Part shown: piece by piece, positions 1-6,750 of the stretch
How the letters are laid out: each line of letters begins with the position of its first letter
How positions within the stretch are numbered: the first letter of the stretch is position 1
Origin: Sphaerisporangium corydalis
Lineage (GTDB): Bacteria > Actinomycetota > Actinomycetes > Streptosporangiales > Streptosporangiaceae
Length of the DNA: 43,930 bases
Reading direction: 5' to 3'
Assembly (NCBI RefSeq): GCF_025506355.1
Contig: NZ_JANZYP010000079.1
Location: 1 to 43,930, forward strand
Notes under the pieces: model-generated
The model's database searches: none
Seen by the model: only the letters and a program-made list of their open reading frames with translations
Told to the model about the DNA's origin: nothing
Position numbers and translations under genes: made by a program

Positions 1-75
1 CCGCACCCCCCGTTCCTTCAGCTCCGGTGGATAGCGACGCTGGGCAGGGTGAGGGGAACTGGATCGACCTGACAT
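1..75 (-). CDS. IS3-family transposase OrfA, N-terminal 25 residues (partial)
   Basis: An ATG at 75 on the minus strand opens a frame that runs uninterrupted to the window edge. The last visible residues, RRYPPELKERGVR, match the usual start of IS3-type OrfA proteins (RKYPPELRERAVR-like). These precede the helix-turn-helix that binds the element ends. An AAAGG lies about 9 bases before the ATG. The frame differs from that of tgmC, which reads through the same DNA and stops at 18. Only the N-terminus is visible, so completeness and activity cannot be judged. Confidence 0.6.
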   Translation of the reverse strand, partial: MSGRSSSPHPAQRRYPPELKERGVR

Positions 76-127
76 GGACTCCATCCTTTCCAACCGATGA
101 AGTCTCCATCAATCCCGGCGCGGTTCA
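1..127 (-). mobile_element. IS3-like insertion sequence, left end (partial, runs off window)
   Basis: On the minus strand the DNA from 127 to 1 looks like the 5' end of an IS3-family element. It begins TGAACCGCGCCGGG, a TGA-CCG-C type of end that I recall for actinobacterial IS3 elements. About 52 bases in, an ATG opens a reading frame that resembles an IS3 OrfA. At the same point the methyltransferase homology of the overlapping tgmC gene stops. The boundary at 127 is inferred from where homology ends and from the terminal sequence. The other end, orfB and the target duplication lie outside the window. Confidence 0.6.
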
Positions 128-623
128 GTGTGTATCCGGCCTCGGTGATCGCCTTCCCAGCGCGGGCGGCGACCTCCTGGTCGTACTCGATCGAGGTGAC
201 GGCCTCCTGACCAAGCCGATGACACATCAACGCTGTCGAGTACCCCGTGCCGGTACCGATCTCCAATGCCGTGTCACCCTCGGCGATCTGAGCGGCCTCC
301 AGCATCAGCACCACCAGACTCGGGAAGGTGGAGGAGGAACTCGGCGATCCCGTCACGACGTCGGTCGCCTCGTCCGCGAGGACGCCCCCGACCTGAGTCA
401 CCCAGGTCTGGTCGGCGTAAGCCAGGGCGAGCCACTCGTCCATGCCTACATCGGCACGACGGATGGGAGTCCACAAATCACCACGAGTCTTGTCGGGCCG
501 GTAGACGGCGTCGCCCAGGAACAACTCACGCGGCGTCGCCTCCAACGCCCCGCGCCAGCCGGGAGAGCCGATGCGGTCCGCCAGCGCACGACGGAATTCG
601 GCCGTATCGGTCACGGCCACCAT
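18..623 (-). pseudogene. tgmC: tgmC-like methyltransferase of the ATP-grasp RiPP system, interrupted by an IS
   Basis: The protein resembles the protein-L-isoaspartate O-methyltransferase relatives that accompany ATP-grasp RiPP maturases; in related systems they methylate a precursor Asp, which can collapse to an aspartimide. The SAM-binding segment is visible as ALEIGTGTGYSTA around residues 119-131, with the acidic SIEYD strand near 144-148. Family members are usually well over 300 residues, but this frame has 201. Residues after about 165 are encoded by the IS3-like end (1-127) and have no methyltransferase character. The catalytic half is therefore lost unless it resumes beyond the element. 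The start at 623 overlaps tgmB by 13 bases; a GTG at 614 has better spacing from the AAAGG. Calling it inactive is inference. Confidence 0.75.
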
Positions 624-1597
624 CCTTTCACCAGCACCTCAGCGAAAGCGTCCGCCATCGCATCGGAATCGGGCAGCCAACCCCACTGCCCGTTGGGGTT
701 GCACTCGATGAAAGTCCATCGGTAGGGACCGGCGCTGTCATCTGCCGCTTCGAGAGCGAAATCGAAGCAGCCGAACACCAGCCCGAAGTGATCGAGATAT
801 GAGTAAAGAGCGTTCTTGACCGCCTCGGGCACCTCAAGGGGGTCGTGCATCAGTCCGTCCCAGTCACCCGCGCGCCAGTCGACCGCGCCATCGGGCGTGG
901 TGATCCTGCTGGCGAACACGTGCCGGCCAATCACGGTCACCCTGGCGTCGGCAACCTTGTCTATCTCCTGTTGGAACAGGTGGGCGGTCATCGACACCGA
1001 ATCATCAAGATCCCGCCGAGCGATCCGCTGCGTCCATATCGCAGCGACATGCCCCTCTGGGGTGGGTGGCGCTCCCCGAAACGATTTGTAGACGACGGGC
1101 TCTCGCTCAGCGACGAACTTCTTGATCTCCTCCAGGTCGTTCGAGATCAGCGTCACCGGCACCGCGAGCCCCATCCGAGCGGCCACCCGCAATTGCGCCG
1201 GCTTGAAATCACTCTTGGTGATGCTGGCCGGATGATTGACGTAGCGGCAGTTCGGAAGGTTCGCGAGCAGCCCGCTCAGGCCGTGGCGAGCTTCGGCGAC
1301 AGCGAAGTCACGTGCTTGCGGCTCCAGTTCCCTGAACCGCCACGGAGACGGACGGCGGTAGTACACCGCACGCACATCCTCCAGGGCGATGTCACGGCTC
1401 GGTGTGCGCAATCGTCCAGACCACTGCCTCTCGCCCCCGCCCATCAGGGCGCTGAACAGCAGGCCTGGCCCGACGTCGGCGGGATCGACGCGGGCGACCA
1501 GCGCCCGGCGCTCGTTCAGCACCTCGATGACCAGGTTGGCGGTGACATCCGCCTCCGAGGTGATCACCATCACACAGTCCCGAGCGGGCCGCATCAC
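611..1597 (-). CDS. tgmB: ATP-grasp ribosomal peptide maturase TgmB (SAV_5884-type)
   Basis: This is a 328-residue ATP-grasp ligase of the kind that activates Asp/Glu side chains of a ribosomal precursor and closes them onto Ser/Thr (ester) or Lys (amide) side chains. Family signs include the N-terminal TSEADVTANLVIEVL segment, the YVNHPASITKSDFKPAQLRVAARMG linker, the central VVYKSFRGA nucleotide-binding lysine region, and the C-terminal metal-binding strand WTFIECNPNGQWGW. The gene starts three bases beyond the tgmA stop and overlaps tgmC, so the three form one unit. GTG 1597, ATG 1594 and ATG 1570 are all possible starts; no strong ribosome site decides between them. The length is normal for the family. 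Confidence 0.9.
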   Translation of the reverse strand: MMRPARDCVMVITSEADVTANLVIEVLNERRALVARVDPADVGPGLLFSALMGGGERQWSGRLRTPSRDIALEDVRAVYYRRPSPWRFRELEPQARDFAVAEARHGLSGLLANLPNCRYVNHPASITKSDFKPAQLRVAARMGLAVPVTLISNDLEEIKKFVAEREPVVYKSFRGAPPTPEGHVAAIWTQRIARRDLDDSVSMTAHLFQQEIDKVADARVTVIGRHVFASRITTPDGAVDWRAGDWDGLMHDPLEVPEAVKNALYSYLDHFGLVFGCFDFALEAADDSAGPYRWTFIECNPNGQWGWLPDSDAMADAFAEVLVKGWWP

Positions 1598-1599
1598 GG

Positions 1600-1869
1600 C
1601 TAGTCCGTCGCGGTGTCGTTGTTGGAGTCGTCCGCCACCTGCGCCGCCCCGCCCGACCCATCCCCGCCGCCGCCCTTCGACACGGTGACCGTGACGAAGG
1701 TCCTGCTGGTGCCATCCTTACCCATGTCCACGATCGCACCCTGTGCGTCGTAGAAGCGGGTGAGCTGAGTCTCGGGATCGAACGATGTCGTTTCGTACGG
1801 CGGCGGGGCGGCCGGAAGATGCTCGGTGCTCCGGCTCAGCCCCCACGGCTGGGTCATCAGGCTTCCCAT
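1600..1869 (-). CDS. tgmA: ATP-grasp-modified RiPP precursor TgmA
   Basis: This 89-residue peptide has the family layout. The leader carries the QPWGL box (residues 7-11) and the FYDAQGAIVDMGKDGTSR segment (39-56), followed by a short core. The core region has Thr/Ser donors in an alternating run (T57, T60, T62, S64) and acidic acceptors at D70, D80, D81, D85 and D89. D70-G71 in a glycine-rich stretch would be a favourable place for aspartimide formation if a TgmC-type enzyme acts on it. The linkage pattern is inference. The start is ATG 1869, five bases after AAGGGG; a TTG three bases upstream is less likely, and ATG 1857 is an alternative. It lies directly upstream of tgmB. Confidence 0.85.
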   Translation of the reverse strand: MGSLMTQPWGLSRSTEHLPAAPPPYETTSFDPETQLTRFYDAQGAIVDMGKDGTSRTFVTVTVSKGGGGDGSGGAAQVADDSNNDTATD

Positions 1870-1941
1870 CAAATCCCCTTCTCGGGCCCTGGATGATTCA
1901 TCTATCTCGGCTTGCCTTTTCGCTCGCCGGAAGGTCCGCGT

Positions 1942-2020
1942 CGAACCGGTACGGGTTCGGTCACTCAGGTGACGCTAGGGACAGGGAGAAGGAAGCTCCA
2001 AGAAGTTTGCCGCAGTTTGC
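1942..2020. promoter_or_regulatory. tgm upstream region with two palindromes and a 10-bp-spaced direct repeat
   Basis: Between the XRE stop and tgmA three elements are visible. One is an imperfect palindrome at 1942-1959 (CGAACC/GGTTCG arms around GGTACG). The second is GTCAC-TCAG-GTGAC at 1960-1973. The third is GTTTGC at 2005-2010 repeated at 2015-2020, exactly one helical turn apart. The neighbouring XRE-DUF5753 regulator is the obvious candidate ligand; no binding is shown. Confidence 0.4.
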
Positions 2021-2021
2021 T

Positions 2022-2861
2022 TCAGTCCGCTGCGAGGGCCCTCAGGGCGTCTGAGATCAGCGCGCGGGCCTTGGGTCCGTAGACGGCCGCCTTTGACATG
2101 GTTTGGAAGGCTTTGGCATACAGGGCGATCTCACGGGGTTGCATGATGGTCAATTCCGCCGACACCGCTTCCACGTGAACCATCCGATCATCGAAAATGA
2201 TGAACTGGTTCGTTGGCACCTGATAGACGGATCGTGCGGGCAGGATGCCCAAACTGACTCGGGCAAGTGAAGATATGGCCAAGAGTCGATCGAGTTGGCC
2301 AATGGTGACCGCCGGACTATCGACGACAGTCCAAAGCGCCTGTTGTGCGAGGATGACGTGGAACCGGTGATCTCCTTTGTACAGGATTTGCTGGCGCTCC
2401 ATTCTCGCCAGGACGCCGGCTTCCAGATCGTCCGGTATGCCATAAAATTCGATGACACGGGCCAAGACGCCAGCCGCGTATTCTGCGGTATGAAAGATGC
2501 CTGGCACGAGGACGGGCTCAAACCAGCGAAACAACCTGGTTTCGGCCTCAAGTTTGACGGACTCCGCTTGCCGCCTTCTGGTGCCCGTCCGCAGGTTCCG
2601 GCGCCACTCGACGTACATCGATTCGATGGAGCGGACGACCGCGATCAGATCGTTCGCCTGATCGGCGACATCGCACAGCCGACACCATGCCCGGATGTCA
2701 TCTTCCGAGGGATTCTGCTTGCCGTACTCGATCTTCGACACCTTAGAGCTGTGCCAGCCGGCAAGCGTGGCCAGTTGTCTACCGGTCAGCCCAGCGTCCC
2801 TGCGTAGCTCGCGGAGCGCCTGCCCGAGAGCTTCTCTCGCCTGATGAACCGTGCTTGGCAA
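2022..2861 (-). CDS. XRE-family regulator with DUF5753 domain
   Basis: A 279-residue DNA-binding protein. The helix-turn-helix occupies roughly residues 14-60, with recognition segment LAGWHSSKVSKIEYGKQ. The rest is a DUF5753 domain, including FRWFEPVLVPGIFHTAEYA and the ending PREIALYAKAFQTMSKAAVYGPKARALI. Such proteins are abundant in filamentous actinobacteria and are usually linked to DUF397 or DUF6879 partners; here a DUF6879 gene ends 9 bases upstream. The only in-frame start after that gene's stop is a TTG at 2861, about 9 bases after AGGTGAG. Its position in front of tgmABC suggests local control of the RiPP genes, which is inference. No DUF397 gene is present. Confidence 0.85.
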   Translation of the reverse strand: MPSTVHQAREALGQALRELRRDAGLTGRQLATLAGWHSSKVSKIEYGKQNPSEDDIRAWCRLCDVADQANDLIAVVRSIESMYVEWRRNLRTGTRRRQAESVKLEAETRLFRWFEPVLVPGIFHTAEYAAGVLARVIEFYGIPDDLEAGVLARMERQQILYKGDHRFHVILAQQALWTVVDSPAVTIGQLDRLLAISSLARVSLGILPARSVYQVPTNQFIIFDDRMVHVEAVSAELTIMQPREIALYAKAFQTMSKAAVYGPKARALISDALRALAAD

Positions 2862-2870
2862 AGAACACGC

Positions 2871-3404
2871 TCACCTGGAAGTGTGTTCAGAGTGGACATA
2901 TTTCCCGCGCGGTATCGCTATGGCCCAGACTTCGTCCCGAACCCTACGGCACTGCTCCACCAGAACCGGGTATCTTACGTCAACGCCGCCAATGAAACGG
3001 CCACCCGGCTCGAACACGGTGAAGACGAGACGATCGTCATCGAAGAGCCAGAAGTCATCAGCCGGAAAATCGATGCCTCGCGCCAGATGCCGAGGAAGGT
3101 AGCGGATGTCCTCTCCCGCTTCGATATTGAGTCTCGCAACTTCCAGCCCCCATCGCGTGTAGTCCACGTGGGGCACGGTGACGAGTCGGGCTCGTTGGAT
3201 CTGCTTACCTTGCTGCGTCACTTCGCGAATGAGATTCAGCCAGGACCGATGCCATGCGTATTCATCGAGCCTTCCTTCGAGGAAGAGGCCGAACGGTCCT
3301 CTTTCTTCCGGCGTGTCATAGGAGTCTTTCAACTCCAAATGGAATGCCGACCGCTCGAAGGCGTGGAAGAGGTCCTCGAAGTCCTCACCCTTCAGTAGCT
3401 CCAT
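2871..3404 (-). CDS. DUF6879 family protein
   Basis: A 177-residue soluble protein with the DUF6879 pattern: an N-terminal FEDLFHAFERSAFHLELKDSY segment, a central run of basic residues before a strand (QRARLVTVPHVDYTRWGLEVA), then RYLPR and an acidic WLFDDDRLVFTVFEPGG segment. Its biochemical activity is not known to me; members are typically coupled to XRE-DUF5753 regulators, as here. The start codon ATG 3404 lies inside the end of the upstream 77-aa gene (20-base overlap), and the XRE gene follows after 9 bases, so translation is probably coupled. A second family member lies at 34923-35555. Confidence 0.75.
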   Translation of the reverse strand: MELLKGEDFEDLFHAFERSAFHLELKDSYDTPEERGPFGLFLEGRLDEYAWHRSWLNLIREVTQQGKQIQRARLVTVPHVDYTRWGLEVARLNIEAGEDIRYLPRHLARGIDFPADDFWLFDDDRLVFTVFEPGGRFIGGVDVRYPVLVEQCRRVRDEVWAIAIPRGKYVHSEHTSR

Positions 3405-3618
3405 GCGGGGTTTCCTCTGGTAGATGACTCATGAGTGCCTTGGGGACTGCGATCACGGTCTCGTGGTCGGGGATGTCGAGTTGCGCCAGCGTCTCAGGAT
3501 CGGTGATCCGCCAGCCCTGGATCACATAGACCTCCTTGCCGTTCACGATCTCGTCCGTGTCGAACAGCGTCGGCGAGCCGCCGCCCTGCGTTTCCTTACC
3601 GAGGAACCGTAGTCGCAC
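3385..3618 (-). CDS. Conserved hypothetical protein, 77 aa
   Basis: A small acidic soluble protein with no signal peptide or membrane segment. It begins MRLRFLGKETQGGGSPTLFDTDE and continues into VYVIQGWRITDPETL. I recognise it as a short protein often found ahead of DUF6879/XRE genes in actinobacteria, but I know no function. The start is GTG 3618, with AGGAGA seven bases before it, a good ribosome site. It is the first gene of a three-gene unit with the DUF6879 and XRE genes, and its 3' end overlaps the next start. Confidence 0.75.
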   Translation of the reverse strand: MRLRFLGKETQGGGSPTLFDTDEIVNGKEVYVIQGWRITDPETLAQLDIPDHETVIAVPKALMSHLPEETPHGATEG

Positions 3619-3638
3619 GATCTTGTCTCCTGTTAAGC

Positions 3639-3656
3639 GGTTGCTGGGGTTTGCTG
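3639..3656. promoter_or_regulatory. TTGCTG direct repeat before the 77-aa/DUF6879/XRE unit
   Basis: TTGCTG at 3641-3646 recurs at 3651-3656, ten bases apart, 23-38 bases upstream of the GTG at 3618. Its shape mirrors the GTTTGC repeat upstream of tgmA (2005-2020). The shared 10-bp spacing suggests one regulator for both units. The stretch 3657-3866 otherwise shows no gene. Confidence 0.35.
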
Positions 3657-3866
3657 CGTTCTCCCTGGATGGTCGGTCAGATTGTGCGCAAGGTCAAGGC
3701 GGCCAGCCGTGACATCTCCCTGGCCAAGCCGGGTTCTGGTGTCCCGCGCCGGCCATCTCCCTCGTTCAGGGCGTGCCGGACCATCGTCTATTGCCTGATC
3801 CGGCGGCGGGCGCAGCGACCGGCCGAAGGCCCTTGGGAAACACAGCCCGAGCCGAAGGCGAGGACC

Positions 3867-4877
3867 TTATTCGGGGGGGTCTTCTGGGCGGGCTTTGCTG
3901 GGTTGGACGCGTTTGGGCTCGCCGGGCATTTTGGGGTAGTTGGGGGGGTAGGGCATGTCGCCGCGCTGGTCTTTGGCGTACCACTCCAGGAGGGGGTCGA
4001 TGGAGAACGCGCGGTCGTCGATCTCGGCGTGGACGTCGCCCAGTTCGGCGAATCGGGGTGGGACGGTGCGGATGTCGAAGTCGCGGGGGTCGGCGTCGGC
4101 CAGTTCCTCCCAGGTGAGCGGTGTGGACACCGGGGCGTGCGGCCTGGCGCGCACGGAGTAGGCGCTGGCGATGGTGCGGTCGCGGGCGTTCTGGTTGTAG
4201 TCGATGAAGACCTTCTCGCCGCGCTCCTCCTTCCACCAGGCGGTGGTGGTGAGGTCGGGACGGCGGCGCTCCACCTCGCGGGCCAGGGCGATGGCGCTCT
4301 GGCGGACCTCGGTGAACGACCATCGGCGCTCGATGCGCACGTTGATGTGGATGCCGCGGGTGCCCGAGGTCTTGGGGAAGCCGCGCAGCCCCAGCTCGTC
4401 CAGGACCTCGCGGACGGCGAACGCCGTGACGCGGGCGTCCTCGAAGTCGGTGCCGGGCTGGGGGTCGAGGTCGACGCGCAGCTCGTCGGGATGCTCCACG
4501 TCGTCGGCGCGGGTCGGCCACGGGTGGAAGTCGATCGTGCCGAGGTTGGCGCACCAGGCGATGGCGGCGACCTCGGTCACCCGCAGCGCGTCGGCGCTCC
4601 GGCCGCTCGGGAACCGGACGGTGACGGTCTCCAGCCAGTCGGGGTGCCGGGGCGGGAGGCGTTTCTGGTAGATCGCCTCGGACTCGACCCCGTCGGGGTG
4701 ACGCTTGAGGTAGGTGGGCCGGTCTCTGAGCGCGCGGAGAGCACCCTCGCCGACGGAGGCGTAGTACTCGACCAGCTCGCGCTTCGTCGCCCCGATGCCG
4801 GGGAAGTAGATCTTGTCGGGGTTGGTGACCTTGATGAGCCGGTCTCCCACGTTGAGCTCGATGAACGGCGACGCCAT
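3867..4877 (-). CDS. ligD: LigD-type polymerase/primase domain protein (PolDom)
   Basis: A 336-residue stand-alone polymerase domain of the archaeo-eukaryotic primase fold, as found in bacterial LigD. It adds nucleotides, often ribonucleotides, at breaks and gaps before ligation. The metal-binding acidic pair is visible in RVDLDP (D136, D138) and the third acid in FIDYNQN (D226). Also present are the conserved FHPW (H118) and KTSGTRGIHINV (S171, H177). The start ATG 4877 gives MASPFIELNVG; an upstream in-frame extension lacks family character. No ligase or phosphoesterase domain is attached. The matching ligase-domain protein is at 40698-41690. No Ku gene is in the window. Confidence 0.9.
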   Translation of the reverse strand: MASPFIELNVGDRLIKVTNPDKIYFPGIGATKRELVEYYASVGEGALRALRDRPTYLKRHPDGVESEAIYQKRLPPRHPDWLETVTVRFPSGRSADALRVTEVAAIAWCANLGTIDFHPWPTRADDVEHPDELRVDLDPQPGTDFEDARVTAFAVREVLDELGLRGFPKTSGTRGIHINVRIERRWSFTEVRQSAIALAREVERRRPDLTTTAWWKEERGEKVFIDYNQNARDRTIASAYSVRARPHAPVSTPLTWEELADADPRDFDIRTVPPRFAELGDVHAEIDDRAFSIDPLLEWYAKDQRGDMPYPPNYPKMPGEPKRVQPSKARPEDPPE

Positions 4878-5271
4878 GTCCTCGACCGTACTCCTCGCCT
4901 GTGACAGAACCCGGGATGGGCGGGCCCGTCCCGGAGCACCTCGGTGGCGGACCAGGCTCTCGAACGGGACGGACCTCACGACCGCCCGCCACGACCCTCG
5001 GGCGGGCGCTGACGTGCGCCCGCCCACGGGCCTCCCCCGACCGTACGACGGCGCCCGGCGTAGCCGCGGGCACCGCCTGAAGCGGGGATGGACCGGCGAT
5101 CTCCCTCTAGCCGGAGGTGATCAACCCTCCGCCGATGAAGACGCCTGGAACACCCCGAAAGGATGCTCGGGCCGGGGAATCACCACAAGGACTTTCCGTC
5201 GTGTTCTGACGAGGTTCTTACGTCCGGGTGCCCGGGAGCGCCCCGGCGCCGCGCCCGCATAGGCTGGAGGC
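4878..5271. other. Gene-free interval between polX-type gene and msrB
   Basis: This divergent intergenic region of 394 bases must hold the promoters of the polymerase-domain gene (minus) and msrB (plus). One small hairpin is visible (CGGAGG at 5112-5117 pairing with CCTCCG at 5126-5131). The open frames here show no recognisable protein and look like read-through. I see no RNA gene or riboswitch I can name. Confidence 0.4.
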
Positions 5272-5673
5272 ATGGAGAAGGTGGTCAAGAGTGACGCCGA
5301 CTGGCGTGTTCAGCTGTCCCCAGACGAGTTCCGTGTGCTCCGCCAGGCGGACACGGAGCGGCCGTTCACCGGAGAGTACGTCGACACCAAGACCGTGGGC
5401 GTCTATTCCTGCCGCGCCTGCGGGGCGGAGCTGTTCCGGTCGGAGACGAAGTTCGACTCGCACTGCGGGTGGCCCTCGTTCTTCGAGCCGTCGGAGTCGG
5501 AGGCGGTGACGCTGATCGAGGACAGCTCGCTCGGCATGACCCGGGTCGAGGTCCGCTGCGCCCGCTGCGACTCCCACCTCGGGCACGTCTTCCACGGTGA
5601 GGGTTACGGCACGCCGACCGACGACCGTTACTGCATCAACTCGGTCTCGCTCCGCCTCCAGCCGGCCGAATAG
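5272..5673 (+). CDS. msrB: Peptide-methionine (R)-S-oxide reductase MsrB
   Basis: A 133-residue cytosolic repair enzyme that reduces the R-isomer of methionine sulfoxide in proteins using thioredoxin. The zinc-binding pairs are C47/C50 (CRAC) and C96/C99 (CARC). The substrate pocket is marked by HCGWPSF (64-70) and GHVFHGEG (104-111). The catalytic cysteine is C121 in RYCINS. The length and motifs are those of a complete single-domain MsrB. It is monocistronic, with a strong hairpin after the stop. Confidence 0.95.
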   Translation: MEKVVKSDADWRVQLSPDEFRVLRQADTERPFTGEYVDTKTVGVYSCRACGAELFRSETKFDSHCGWPSFFEPSESEAVTLIEDSSLGMTRVEVRCARCDSHLGHVFHGEGYGTPTDDRYCINSVSLRLQPAE

Positions 5674-5698
5674 GCCGCCGGGATCCTGACGTCGCATG

Positions 5699-5741
5699 GC
5701 GGGCGCGTCGCCGCCCGTTCGCGCGTGCCGCGAACGCCCGC
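5699..5741 (+). terminator. Nested hairpin after msrB
   Basis: The outer arms GCGGGCG (5699-5705) and CGCCCGC (5735-5741) enclose an inner 7-bp stem, GTTCGCG (5717-5723) with CGCGAAC (5729-5735); the two overlap by one base, so they may be alternatives. There is no T-tract, as is common for actinobacterial terminators. Confidence 0.45.
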
Positions 5742-5846
5742 TATTGTGATCAAAGGCATACAGAAAGTCACGAGTGGCGCATGCGGGCCCCATCGCCGGG
5801 GTAAGAAGGGCGAGGGGTCCCCCTCCCACATGCCAGAGCGCGCCAC

Positions 5847-6008
5847 GTGTCGTCCGGGGGCTGTGTGCATTTACGCCACAGGTGGGAGACCACCGAGGCC
5901 ATAGGCCAGGTGGTCATCCAGCGCTGCGAGGTCTGCGGCAAAACCCGGGTGCGGGTGTCAGGAGCTCCGAAGCTCCCGGAGCCTCCTACTCCGGAGCCGG
6001 GTGGGTGA
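5847..6008 (+). CDS. Small zinc-ribbon-like protein, 53 aa
   Basis: A short plus-strand frame from GTG 5847 to TGA 6008 encodes a 53-residue peptide. It has CVHLRHRW (C6, H8, H11) followed by RCEVCGKTRVRV (C27, C30). The paired Cys/His and CxxCGK groups are what a small treble-clef or zinc-ribbon protein would show, and the tail is rich in Pro/Glu. GTG 5865 is an alternative start. The frame overlaps the 3' end of the convergent membrane-protein gene by 23 bases. The ribosome site is weak, so expression is uncertain; the case rests on the metal-ligand spacing. Confidence 0.45.
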   Translation: MSSGGCVHLRHRWETTEAIGQVVIQRCEVCGKTRVRVSGAPKLPEPPTPEPGG

Positions 6009-6612
6009 GCCGGCAGGAGCCGTCGCCGGGGCCGAGGATGTTGGCGAGCACCGGGTTGCCGTTCTGGCCGAAGTGCGCCTGGACGAACACCACGGGGTGC
6101 TGGTCGCCGACCTCCTGGACGAGGTACTCAAGGCCCCGCTTGCACAGGTCGATGGCCGGTTTGGAGTTGTGCGCGCTGTCGGGGAGGTCGGTGTAGATGC
6201 GGAGGTACTTCCCGACCGTCCTGATGTCGGTGATCCGCTTCACCGCCTTGTCCCGCACCCACCGCGTTTTGAAGTAGTTCACCGCTTTGACGTCGGTGTG
6301 CTTGGACGGGCCCGAGGCCGTCTCCGCCGCGCCGCGCGTCTTCTTGGCCTTCTTGCTGGCCGGTTTCACGCCCGGCCCGCCGGTCGCCTCGCCGTCCGGA
6401 CCGCCGGGCGTCCTTGCCGGGCTCGGCGCGCCGGACGGGACGCCGGCGGCGGCCGTCCCATCGTGCGGGCGCGCCACCACCGCGCCGACCCCCAGGGCCG
6501 CCACGGCGACGGCCGCCAGCGCGACCGAACCTTCGAGAACCATCGACCGGCGCGACTTACGGCGCCGGTGCCCCCCTCGCCTGGAACGTGCCAGACCTCT
6601 GCCCCTGTTCAC
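5986..6612 (-). CDS. Membrane-anchored protein of unknown function
   Basis: A protein of 208 residues when started at GTG 6612, which has GAGG six bases upstream; an ATG at 6684 would add 24 residues. A strongly basic N-terminus (RRGGHRRRKSRR) precedes one hydrophobic helix at about residues 25-46. A Pro/Ala/Gly-rich spacer then leads to a folded C-terminal domain of about 110 residues. That domain contains KYLRIYTDLPDSAHNSKPAIDLCKRG and a second cysteine near the end (GDGSCRL). The layout suggests an N-in, single-pass protein with its domain outside the membrane and a possible disulfide. I do not recognise a named family. It is transcribed alone, convergent with the small zinc-ribbon gene. 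Confidence 0.65.
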   Translation of the reverse strand: MNRGRGLARSRRGGHRRRKSRRSMVLEGSVALAAVAVAALGVGAVVARPHDGTAAAGVPSGAPSPARTPGGPDGEATGGPGVKPASKKAKKTRGAAETASGPSKHTDVKAVNYFKTRWVRDKAVKRITDIRTVGKYLRIYTDLPDSAHNSKPAIDLCKRGLEYLVQEVGDQHPVVFVQAHFGQNGNPVLANILGPGDGSCRLTHPAPE

Positions 6613-6750
6613 CCTCTGCCTCACGTCGACACGGGATTTGCACCGAGTATGGCAAAGATCCCATAGCTGCGGAGCTTCTTCCAAAAATGTGAGACATGAG
6701 GCGTTCGGGGTGCATGTGACGCATGTCCGTATATGTCGGCGTATGGGTGG

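Noticed and set aside
5080-5200. Possible riboswitch before msrB
   Set aside because: Only one short hairpin is visible and no conserved riboswitch core was recognised.
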